Shown here: piece by piece, positions 8,690-17,851 of the stretch
How the letters are laid out: each line of letters opens with the position of its first letter
Numbering within the stretch: the first letter of the stretch is position 1
Assembly (NCBI GenBank): GCA_002803225.1
Contig: NXFV01001922.1
Location: 1-25,288, forward strand
DNA: 25,288 bases
Reading direction: 5' to 3'
From: Gamarada debralockiae
Lineage: Eukaryota; Ascomycota; Leotiomycetes; Helotiales; Hyphodiscaceae
Position numbers and translations under genes: made by a program
Notes under the pieces: model-generated
What the model saw: the letters and a program-made list of their open reading frames with translations, nothing else
Databases searched by the model: none
Told to the model about the DNA's origin: nothing

Positions 8690-9825
8690 AAGACATATGG
8701 TCAGGCGATAGTGGAAATGGCAGTGGAGTTCATGGGTCGAATCTGTAGACATTGAGGGAAGCGTCAAACACAAGTTACAAATACCCTGCGACCAGATGGC
8801 ACACATTGGAGGTGATGCTCCTTCATCATCGCTCTACTGGCTCCCAATCATTGATTGTTCCTCTCGTTCGTCACACAAATAGCAGCGGCATTTCGACGGT
8901 TCCCTTCCCAGATCTTGCAGATTCTCGAGGGAAGAAGACGAACCCCATGCGCGAGTGGGCTGGGACACGAAGAAACAACACAACTTGCGGCCTCGGGTTG
9001 GACGTCTGCCAATCTTCGTTTAATCTGAAGTAAAACAAAAGCGGTTTACGGATGACGCTTAAGAGTTCATGAGAAGTAACTGAGTGTACATCGTCGAGTG
9101 CGAAGATATTAGTCACAGCTACGAAGTGTGGGATGTAGGGTCAAAGAATGGCTATGCAAGTGCGGGGCATAGTACGTGCCGCTTTAGCCAACCACGGACC
9201 TTTCGAAGCCAAGTCAGCCATTTCCCATGCAGCATGATGACTGTACAATAACTCACTTCCTGGGGAAGCTCGAAAATGGAAGCTCGAAGTGAATTGTTCA
9301 GAACACCACATGCAGAATTTCCTTATTTCCTTCGAATAGCTAATACCCTCGGCTTCACTCCGCGTCCGTAAAGCACCGAGCTGCGGACAGCAACCTTTCT
9401 ATTCACACAGCCTGTCAAATTTCTCTGATCGCCTTGGGGTGTTGCTTGTACTGGTGACGCTGCCCTAGATGTCCCCCTGAATCAAGACGCTGTTATTGCA
9501 TGTCGCTTTAACCTGATCCCATCCGGTGAGGCTGGGGAAGATGACTTTCTCATTTCATTTTCCTTTCATCTTCATTTCCATGGGGTTGACGAGACCACGG
9601 TTCCAACCCTGAGCAATCTTTCGTTGAAAGTCTATGTACCTGGGAGCCTGTTGTGAAACTACCAGTACTCGTTATGGACTCCTCTTTGGATTTTGTTTGC
9701 CTTCTGTGCGACACGCCCCAATTTTGATTTTGACCTAGGCTCGCAACCTGCAAAAGTTCGTCGGTCTTTCGTACACGCTGCCAGCTCTCGTTTTAACTCT
9801 TAGAGACCTGCCCTTCTTCGCCAAT
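8690..9825. promoter_or_regulatory. Long intergenic region upstream of the GPCR gene
   Basis: No reading frame is convincing on either strand. The region includes two close direct copies of GGAAGCTCGAA at about 9265-9290 and a pyrimidine-rich stretch at about 9544-9580, common in fungal promoters and 5' leaders. Presumably it holds the promoter and leader of the GPCR gene at 9826, but no TATA box or known site is clear. Confidence 0.35.
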
Positions 9826-11231
9826 ATGGCGATAACAAACGCCACATATACGTCTCCGGGCTGGAGATACTACAAGTATCTATTATCCATCTCACCGATC
9901 CCTGATTCAATGCGTCGGGGAATGATTGTTCTTTGTACAATCACTCTCGTGTCTTGTATCACCACGCTGAGCCTCCTTGGATACTTATCTTACCGTTTCC
10001 TCACTGGTCGCAACGAGTACGGGACTTCACTCCACAAGAATCAATATATACTCCTAATCTACTCACTCATGCTGGCTGACTTTCAATTGGACCTTGGCTT
10101 CCTTCTTGATGTCATGTGGCTTAACAGAGGGCAGATCGTTGCACCAAGTGCTGGTTGCAGAGCCCAAGGATGGTTGGTCAACCTTGGCGATTTGGGCAGC
10201 GGTTTCTTTGTTTTTGCGATTGCTTGTCACACATTTTTGACTGTGGTTTACGGTCGCAAAATCGGGCTTAAGACTGTGTGCTGGAGCATCGTGTTACTTT
10301 GGGTGCTTGCCGTAGTTCTGACAATGATCCCCATCGTAATGCATCCAAGAGATATATTCGCAGCACAGGGAATTTGGGTGGGTCCTCTCAATATTTCGTC
10401 CTCAATCTCCATTCATATTGTGGCTGTGTTGTTTCCAGTACACCCACTTACATTTTCGGCAAACAGTGCTCAATCAACGGAAAATACAACACGCTTCGTC
10501 TCTACTTCCACTATATTTGGGACTTCATCGCCGAATTCGCTGTTCTAGTCATTTACACTACGACTTTTCTCGTGGTACGTAAACGCATGGGCGGCATCTT
10601 ACCAGATCTTACCCATCCAACCGCAATCACTGTCGATCACAGACATGTCCACAACTCAAGATCTTCAAGATCGCGAGTAATATCACGCGCCACGATGTAC
10701 ATGTTTTTATACCCCCTGATTTATATGCTCTCCACATTGCCACTCGCTGCTGGCCGCATTTCAAGTATGGCGGGACGTCACCCATCAACCACGTACCTTG
10801 TGGTGGCTGGATGTCTAATGGCCTGTGGAGGATGGATGAACTGTATAGTATACTCACTCACGCGGCGAATCTTCCATACCCGAAAGTCAAGTGTGAGTCA
10901 GGATCCACGCCGAACTAGATCGGGAAATGGGAAAAACAGCACAGCTGGCACGACGATTGAGATGTCCGGAAGCCAGAACCCGAGTTATTATCGAGAATTA
11001 CCCAGTGCAGCTGATAGCACGAATAATATCGTTGCTATAGGAAAGAGTGGAGATCGTACGAGCAATTCAGATATCAACGCGGGCGTTCAGATGGAAAGAA
11101 CATGGGAGGTCATAACAGAGGAAGTGAAGCCAAATACGACGGTGTCTGAAGATCATGGACTCGGGTATCATACATATGTATCTCACTTGGAGGAGGCTGA
11201 TTGTTTGGGACTTGCGACGAGTATAAAGTGA
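9826..11231 (+). CDS. Fungal G-protein-coupled receptor, Git3/cAMP-receptor-like
   Basis: Two exons, 9826-10377 and 10467-11231, encode 438 residues. The intron (10378-10466, 89 nt, donor GTGGGT, acceptor ACAG, branch-like CTTAC) falls in phase and joins ...AAQGIW to CSINGKYNTLRLYFHYIW, recreating the W-C-x-I block typical of this family. Seven membrane segments are visible, at about residues 33-59, 73-99, 112-142, 150-172, 194-221, 259-281 and 292-315, followed by a Ser/Thr-rich cytoplasmic tail of about 120 residues. Family landmarks are NQYILLIYSLMLAD in helix 2, the conserved Cys of GCRAQGWLVNLGDLGS in helix 3, and LYPLIYMLSTLP in helix 6. Family members sense nutrients or other small ligands and signal through G-alpha and cAMP; the ligand here is unknown. 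There is an N-glycosylation site at N5. The start has A at -3 and G at +4. The gene appears intact, unlike many neighbours. Confidence 0.88.
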
Positions 11232-11394
11232 ATAGTAGGTCTTTGCATCATTTGCATATACTAGAAGGTATTCCCTGACTTATTTCAATTTGTGCCTAAA
11301 GCTGACACTTCATTCAGAAATCAACCTCGCACAATCCACAAACAAACGCTTCATTTTCATCACCCCAATATCCACACAGAAAAGTAGCGTAACT

Positions 11395-11824
11395 TCAAAT
11401 GCAGCACTCAAATCCTGCCGGTCCTTGACAATATCCTCTGCAACAGAGATTGTCAGCTCTTCAATATTCTATCTACACGACTCAAGACTTACGCAACCAG
11501 CTCGCTGCCATACCTAAATTTGGCCTCGCAAATACAGTACGCATCAGGCGGAACAAAACACAGTATATCCGTACAGCAACAGATATTATCCGGGTTATTG
11601 CGACAGAAATCCGCTCTCCACCATCCGCCCCCGTCGTTGTCACACAGAGACCATCGTCTTCCTGGAAGAGAGCCATTGTTAGCTTCTCAAGTCATGACAG
11701 GCTATGTATGAGCGAAGAAGGGGATGGCCAAGGGGTGACGTACGTAGGTCGTTGAGCAGAATTGACTGCTGAATAGTTGAATGCAGCTAGCCAGGAGAAA
11801 GACGGTAGCTATGATAAGCTTCAT
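11395..11824 (-). CDS. Small secreted cysteine-rich protein (98 aa), effector-like
   Basis: Three exons on the minus strand (11824-11740, 11661-11493, 11437-11395) give 98 residues. Residues 1-20 (MKLIIATVFLLASC...) form a signal peptide. The remainder has 12 cysteines (23, 35, 48, 56-58, 63, 71, 73, 88, 96, 97), with RADFCRNNPDNICCC and the ending AGYCQGPAGFECCI. The ending resembles the G-x-C-x-G-P....CC pattern seen at cysteine-rich termini of some fungal secreted wall-active proteins; that likeness is inference. Intron 2 is textbook (GTAAGT, GCTGAC, TTGCAG). Intron 1 has a perfect GCTAAC branch and TTCCAG acceptor, but the in-phase donor is GTCACC, four bases beyond a better-looking GTACGT. 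A TATAAG lies at 11864-11869, about 40 nt before the ATG. It converges with the GPCR gene, 163 bp apart. Size, secretion and Cys content suggest an effector or antimicrobial role, unproven. Confidence 0.72.
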
Positions 11825-12430
11825 ATTGGATGATTAATGCTTCGAATGCCTTCTTCGTGGTATCTTATACTGTACTGCGCTATAACTTGGCGTTTTACAA
11901 GAAGAAATGTTGGATGAAGAGACACTTTGGGGGTGTGCTGAGGGGAAAGAGGGCCAGGATCTAATACCGTCTTCTTCGGCGTTGACGTGTTGGGTTCCCG
12001 CAACATCTGGCGGTTCTGAGATGAAAGGATCGAATTCCTCCTATCATCATTGCTATGACATCCCGCTCATCGACTTCAATGAACGGTCCGAATGTAGCGT
12101 CACACAAGAATGTAAGCGAGATAAATGAATAGGAGGTGTCATTCCACAATAAATGAAGATACTTGATGTTGTACAACGTTGATAATTGCAGGGTAGAGCT
12201 GTCAGATCGGGGTGGTTTTGTAGACCGCCTGAAGTGGCTTGGGCGCACCAATTATCGTAAGAATAAGAGAGCCATGTTCTTCAATGCAGAACATCTCCCG
12301 ACTCTGGTGGGAGGATACTCTTGCGCCAAAGAAAGGCGGTGTTGGGAAAATATCCCCAAGCGAGAAGCATTCAGGAAACCATAAAAATCCGGCAAACTTA
12401 GGCTACTGTACCCGGCTCCTATATTTCTAG
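11825..12430. other. Intergenic, no supported gene
   Basis: Short open frames occur on both strands (for example 11907-12128 plus and 11961-12251 minus), but none has a signal, domain, splice support or convincing composition. The first part presumably contains the promoter of the minus-strand cysteine-rich protein gene, including CTTATA at 11864-11869, which is TATAAG on the coding strand. Confidence 0.4.
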
Positions 12431-12880
12431 GACAGTAAAGACGGCGGACAGGATTCATCTCAGGAAGATGCCTTCCGATATCCTATTCCCGACTCCGAGC
12501 CCCAGCCTCGACCAGAACTCGTCGTTGTACGGCTGAAAAGCGCTTTGGCAAGTCTGTCCTCCAAATCAATGAGCAAAATGACTACTATTGGTCCTTTCTA
12601 CAACCACCAGTTTAGCTTTATGGGGCAGCGGCTTGACCACCAACCCGAGATAGCCAGGTAAGAACACCAAGCAAGCATTTCATTCCTCCGGGCAGAAGGT
12701 ATGAACAGCAAAATAGGAGAGTTGGTGCTGAAGCCTTCTCTTGACCTTGTCCTGACACCTGCTCCAATATTCGTGAATGGTAGCAGTCGAAGTCAAGATC
12801 GCGATCGAAGCTCCATTAAAGTTTTCCTGCTCCATTTGGAACTATTCTCGGAACGATCAGGTGGGCCTGCTTCTCGCTAA
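12431..12880 (+). CDS. Possible spliced short gene or gene relic, unknown
   Basis: A frame is open from an acceptor-like TTTCTAG (ending 12430) to a perfect donor GTAAGA at 12658. A 51-nt intron ending at AACAG 12708 joins it in phase to a second frame that stays open to the TAA at 12878. The spliced reading runs ...PFYNHQFSFMGQRLDHQPEI then ASKIGELVLKPSLDLVLTP. An internal ATG at about 12571 (MSKMTTIGPF) would give a product of about 85 residues; otherwise the 5' exon is missing. Another frame nearby (about 12925-13018) reads DAVTPNHPIGLIVSTYQI and may be a third exon or coincidence. No family is recognised. Confidence 0.3.
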
Positions 12881-13178
12881 CGAGGTAACAACGTCGTACC
12901 CCCTATTTCAACTGTCACCACGCAGGACGCAGTCACGCCGAATCATCCTATTGGACTTATCGTGAGTACCTATCAAATTTCCATTGCAGTACCAGAAATC
13001 CACCCTTTTTAAGCTCTCGCAACACTTCAATTCTGGATCACTAGTCATTTCGACTAAATCCAATCGCGGTAATTGGCGACCAAGCCAAGCCTCACGCTTT
13101 TCGGCGCAAAAGAATATCAAGACACATTCCAACTTCACCTCAGATGCGATTATTTTCAATTACCTGAGTTTTGGGGAC

Positions 13179-13184
13179 TATAAA
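13179..13184 (+). promoter_or_regulatory. Candidate TATA box upstream of the P450 relic
   Basis: TATAAA lies in GGGGACTATAAAGCACCC and is followed by about 65 bases of A/C-rich leader-like sequence without G runs, a common fungal core-promoter layout. It precedes the first P450-like residues by about 150-170 bases. No intact start codon follows at the expected place, consistent with a dead gene. Confidence 0.35.
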
Positions 13185-13352
13185 GCACCCAAACTTTCAA
13201 GTTACAACTGCTTCCATTCTCAAATTCACATCAATAACACAGAAAGGGCCAAATAAAGACGTCGAACATTGAAGCAAAACTTCACAACTCCCTTTTCAAG
13301 GAGGTATCGATCAACAAATTCGGTATTATCACTCTGTTTTATGCTTCGTTAG

Positions 13353-14959
13353 ATGAAGGAACCCAATATTCCAACCATCAATTCCTACTCAGGTGACGTG
13401 TTCTTGAAGAAGCACATGCGAAGTTTATTTCCAATGGGCGAGGGTTGGTTGCTGAAGGAGCTCAGAAGATAAAGTGACCCTTACGATTTGCATGATAACG
13501 GAGCTGATTTGTACAGTTCAATGGCCCATTCCGAGTTATCAATACGCTGGGCTCCTGAGTCATTCTCCGAGCATCTTATACGGACTGGCTGAAGAACTAT
13601 ACAGGTTTGGATCATCGGACTCTCGTCATTGACGTGCGTTACACTTTCTTTGAACTCCGCTATCACAGACAGATCTTGGAGTTGGAGAAACAGGAATACT
13701 TCGCAGACTGCCTAGGATTTGAAGGAAATGCGATGACTCAAGAACACGTCTTCAACGTCACGAAGATGAAGCTGATTCAGAACAGCCGTATGCGCACCCT
13801 CCACCAATCCAGATAATCAGGGTCGCTAACTTCAAAACAGAGATCAAATTAATTCATGATCGCATCACAGATACGCTAAGAGAAATCTGGACAGAGGACC
13901 AAAGTATATCTCCACTGATTTATACCACCAAGTGAAACTACGGGTAGACCCTGGAACTCAGGCTGGCACACATCAAACTATCCGAAGACGCAGTCGGATT
14001 CATCGGCCAAATGTCAGCATCGGTATTCGTGGGTCCTGAGCTGGCTCGCAACCCGGAGTGGCAAAATCTCACGATTTCCTATACCCTCAATCTGTCCAAC
14101 GGTGTCCGCGCATCACGATCCTGGCCAGCTTCTTTGCGTCCACTAATCCATTGGTTCTTGCCCGAGATGCGAAAGTGCAGAACACAAGTCTGTCTCGCTC
14201 AAACTCTGCTCAAACCAATTCTGGAGCGCAGAGCAAGAGGTAATGCAGAAGGCGAGAAATTCGATGACGCGGTTTAGTAGATAGAGAACAATTAGTTAGA
14301 GCGTGGAGGAAAGAAGCTCGATCCAGCTGCAGTCCAACTTGGATTCACGATAGCTGCGTTTCATACGACAACTGAGTTGTTGAAACAGACTTTGTTGGAT
14401 CTGGCCGTGCACCCGGACTTAGTCCAACCTCCGAGAGAAGAGATCGAGGGAGCGCTTAAGGAGAGCGAATGGAGTGCTCCAGCGCTTTTCAAGATGCAGT
14501 TGCTTGACAGAATGGTGAAGGAGACCAAGCGTTTGAAGCCTAGATCTTTGGTTAACCTTGAGCGCAAAGCCTGAAAGACGTCGTTCTTCCTAACGGCGCA
14601 ATACTCCCGCGCGGGACGAATGTCGATGTTGATTCATCTTCGATGTGGGATCCTTCCATCTATCCAGACCCAGAAACATTTGAAGGATACGGCTTCCTCA
14701 AGCTTCGCGAGGCTGGGGATACGAGTGCAGTGCCGGTATCGACAAGTCCAGACCACATCGCGTTTGGGATTAGGAAACCAATCTATCCGGCAGATTTTTC
14801 GCCGCGAATGAAGTCAAAGTCGGCCTGGCAAGCATCGTGTTGGATTATGATATACGCCTTGCGGATGGGGCAGAAGGGAATGAAGTAATGGAATATGGGT
14901 TCAAGATGTTGAGGGTTCCAGCAGCGAAGGTGGAAGTTAGGAGGCGGCGGGATTTTTAA
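13353..14959 (+). pseudogene. Cytochrome P450 pseudogene
   Basis: Fungal P450 landmarks appear in order but in shifting frames. From 13353: NIPTINSYSGDVFLKK, then ISNGRGLVAEGAQKIK, HDNGADL and NYTGLD. At 14011-14277: VFVGPELARNPEW and HWFLPEMRK. From about 14340: the I-helix FTIAAFHTTTELL. At 14518-14532: the ExxR motif KETKRLKP. Then MWDPSIYPDPETFEGY, a damaged heme loop, and after a frame change FFAANEVKVGLASIVL, ending at the TAA 14957-14959. Inactivating changes include TAG TAG at 14275-14280, TGA at 13475, several frameshifts, and the heme-thiolate codon now TAT (Tyr, 14784-14786) with the loop glycine now AGG (Arg, 14772). A one-base loss follows the TAT. Such enzymes are membrane-bound monooxygenases of secondary or xenobiotic metabolism. 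The N-terminal membrane anchor was not found. The subfamily is uncertain. Confidence 0.9.
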
Positions 14960-15160
14960 AGTAGAACTTTTGGGGCAACGATGAAACGAGATACAAGGAT
15001 GGAAGGGAGCGATTGAAGAAATTTTTACGCGTCTCGAGAAGCATGCATATAGTGAATCGCTTCCGGTTGCTTAGAAGGGTCAACGCACTCGTGCTTCAGT
15101 GACTTGCCATGTTTTAGTGGTCCTGTAGGATGATTGTGGAGTGTGAGGGTGTTTGATATG

Positions 15161-16328
15161 TCACAGTTTCGTAATTGTTACGCGAATCTCTGGATTCTTG
15201 GCGCTTTCCAACTCCTACGCAAAATGTATTAGAATACAAGTCTTTTGAGAAAACAGCTATCTTATAATGGGAAAGCGGATACTTACGATCATAATTTCTT
15301 CATCGCTCTCATTTCCATACCGACTCTTTCCAACCCAAGCGTTACTTTGGAGTGTCTCCGCTGACCGGTACCGACTTGAATCCAAGCCTCGGGTCCTCGA
15401 AACATTGCTCCCAGTACCTCCTCCGGACCGTGGCTTGTCGTATGAATCTGGCAAGCATTGTACCCCGGCTGTACCTCTCCTTCTTCTTTCGATATTCAGA
15501 AGGCCGTAGATTGTTGGGGCATTGGCGACAAAGGCCTCGAAGAAGATCTCAACATTCGCAACGTCATGTGACTGGCCTGTGCGATGGAAAAGAACAACAT
15601 TCATCAGGAGCCTTGTTAAAGTGACTGCGACAATTGTGAGCCCAACAAGGAACAAGGAGACGAGCCGCAGGCGCTCCATGAATGGTCGTCTAATCTTGAT
15701 GAGATTCGGCAGAGGAAGAGCGATGAGCATGAGGTCTGTGGCCATGTTGAGAGCTGAGAAGACCTCAAGTTGGATGATTCCTTTGGAGCAGGTTCCTGGA
15801 TCTGGAACTACTTGCCAGTACAGCCTGAAGGGATGGCATTCAGTAAATGTGACAATGAAGGCGACGATGAATGTGACTCCGAGAGTTGTCCAGTAGAATC
15901 GAGTGATCTTCTCGGATTTGAGACCCTTGAGTAGGCGTTGGAGGACGCACATTATGACACATTTCTGGAGCCAAGTACTGCGGAATGGAAATCAGCATGA
16001 ATCTTTATCCCAAGCTTCTTTCTGCTTACTACACTGTATAGAATGCACGATTGACAATCGTCAATTTGGATCCAATCTCATGCTGGTAGATAACTTCCGG
16101 AGTAAACTTCATTGTCTTTCTGACGGCGGCAGTGATACTGTTTGTTCCCCAAACTAATGCAACATGAATGACAGCTCCCCGCAGCAGGATTGATATGATG
16201 GCCGCGATTGTAAAGTAGTCACCGAAGGAAAATCCGTGTTGTCGATACTGCTTGAGGAAAAGGCGCAGGAGCATGATCGTTACCGCTCCACCGGTAAGAG
16301 ACCACAGAATCACAAGCTCCGTTGCCAT
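15161..16328 (-). CDS. Fungal rhodopsin-like seven-transmembrane protein
   Basis: Three exons (16328-16030, 15977-15287, 15214-15161) give 347 residues. Intron 1 (52 nt, GTAAGC...CGCAG) joins NRAFYTV to YTWLQKCVIMCVLQRLL in phase. Intron 2 (72 nt, GTAAGT...GCGTAG) adds the C-terminal 17 residues, ending ITKL. Seven hydrophobic segments are visible. Family-like features are the GFSFGDYFTIAAI entry to helix 2, C-H-P followed by W-x-x-x-P-D-P-G-x-C after helix 4, NMATDLMLIALPLPNL in helix 5, and AFVANAPTIYGLL in helix 7, followed by a polar Ser/Arg-rich tail. This matches the large fungal rhodopsin-like integral membrane family related to PTH11-type receptors. No CFEM domain is present at the N-terminus. 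ATG 16328 is the first in-frame ATG and starts just before helix 1. It is probably a plasma-membrane receptor or sensor; ligand and signalling partner are unknown. The gene looks intact. Confidence 0.85.
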
Positions 16329-17608
16329 TTCGTCCACTTTTGCATATGAAGACGATCGATATTGTGGTCAACATGGAATGAATCTGGGATCAAGTTCGAT
16401 CGCAGTCGAAGGATTTGAATCCAGGGTATGCTACGGAAGGGCATAGCAGATACTGAAACACAGAACAGGCTTCGATCGACAGCTATACGCGAAGTCTATA
16501 TAGATGCAGATGCCAATCTGCAAAGACAGGGAAATGCATCTCGATAACGGACGATGTGACGCCAGACTCCAGGTGTTGCACTTGATAGCACATATTCTTG
16601 CCTTTACCCGCTCTATCTTCCTTTCTTGGTTGCGCCCCTTTCGATATCTTGCAGTATTGTAGAGTCGTTCCGGCACGTTGTCTCCGAACCTTGCAGGATT
16701 GGCTTGTGACTATCGTCCCAGGTTTCACAAATGCTGCAAAGGTTGCCGAGAGCCTTGTGGCGTCGGAGCTTGCCAGGAAAGGCGTTTTAAAAGGAGAAAC
16801 GGCACACGTGCCTTTTTGCCTTGCCCGGGTTGATAACATTACGAGGGGTTTCTTTTGCCCTGTGGGCTCTTTGGTTGAACGGTGAAAAGGCAGCGACGTG
16901 ACATGGAAACCAGCAGAAATTTTGCTGATCGAATGACCAAATGGCACGAACACGGTCGACCTCAAACTGGTGGGGGGATTGCATATTTTATGATAGACCA
17001 GTGCTTCAAATTCAGTCAGTTTTCTTGAGATACAGTGCTGGTAGTGGCGGTGTACCACGTGACTTCAAACCGACATTGGCACTTCGACTTGGGTATTTGG
17101 ACCAAAAATTGTTTTCATGTCGTTGGTTAGAATGATGACAACAGGCCACATTATTGAGTCCGTTTCAATATCTGGCAAATCTAGAAACGCATCTATAAGT
17201 CACGCTTTAAGTTACGTTTCAGTAAACTACTTTCGTACTTGGGACAACAATCTGACCCCATCAGTTGCAGGGATGGTCCCTCCCGGGTAGGTGGCTTGCA
17301 GACTACACTTCGAATTGTAGGCATTGTGGTAGTACGTGTAGGAGAGCAGAATCTCATTTGCCAATTACAGCAAGGTCGCACGCAGCGCCTCTCAATTTCT
17401 CCATAACTGGATAGGCAGGTCAGCTGCAGCCTGATTACAAATAAATGAAAATATTTCATACCTTTCAACCTGCAGACCTTCTTTTCGCTTTCAGCTAGGA
17501 TTTTTCGTACGGCCAAACGAAAGTAAACGTGAACTGTCCTGGTAGAGTCGGCCGAAGTTGACGGACTGTACGCTGCATCCAAGATCAGATGATTGGATCA
17601 CTTCACTG
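16329..17608. other. Intergenic, no supported gene
   Basis: The longest minus-strand frame (16483-17058) lacks an ATG start and any recognisable domain, and the plus-strand frame over 16598-16885 also lacks an ATG. Around 17190-17580 a minus-strand intron can be drawn (GTATGA, branch GCTGAC, ATCCAG at about 17461-17404), but the flanking frames yield only a 58-residue peptide without ATG. The part nearest 16328 should hold the promoter of the rhodopsin-like gene. Confidence 0.4.
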
Positions 17609-17702
17609 ATGGCGGATTCAATCTCGTTACATCCTCGCCCAATGCCAAACGCTGAGGAGTCGCAAACTGAGTGGGTAGAAGGATATGATCAAGGCCTCAC
17701 CG
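17609..17702 (+). CDS. Candidate 5' exon for the transcription-factor-like gene
   Basis: ATG 17609 opens a frame reading MADSISLHPRPMPNAEESQ to a donor GTAGGA at 17703. The following intron (17703-17760) has a perfect branch site GGCTAAC and acceptor CGTAG. However, the phase does not connect cleanly to the main exon at 17852, so either a small exon is missed, a frame has been damaged, or this belongs to a different transcript. Confidence 0.25.
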
Positions 17703-17851
17703 GTAGGAATCCGACCGTGCAACCTGAAAAGAGTAGTGGCTAACAATTTTGTTCTCGTAGAGGTAGATTCAAATCCCTTTCTGTAGCCGATGTGTCCAGA
17801 TTGAGATCAATTTCCAATGCCCATCAGAAACTAATACCATGGTCGCGCTAG

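Noticed and set aside
10627..10857. Minus-strand frame inside the GPCR gene
   Set aside because: It is wholly antisense to the well-supported second exon of the receptor.
11961..12251. 96-codon minus-strand frame upstream of the secreted protein gene
   Set aside because: Random-looking composition ending in a run of Arg, no signal peptide or domain, and a position within the probable promoter of the secreted protein.
12777..13256. Several 60-90 codon plus-strand frames
   Set aside because: They lack ATG starts or domains and overlap one another. Only the 12431-12880 spliced reading and a TATA-like site were worth keeping.
16483..17058. 191-codon minus-strand open frame
   Set aside because: It begins with GTG, has no ATG at a sensible place, no signal, domain or introns, and low-information composition.
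17193..17582. 129-codon Cys-containing minus-strand frame
   Set aside because: The start is TTG, not ATG. A plausible intron inside it gives only a short peptide without a signal sequence.
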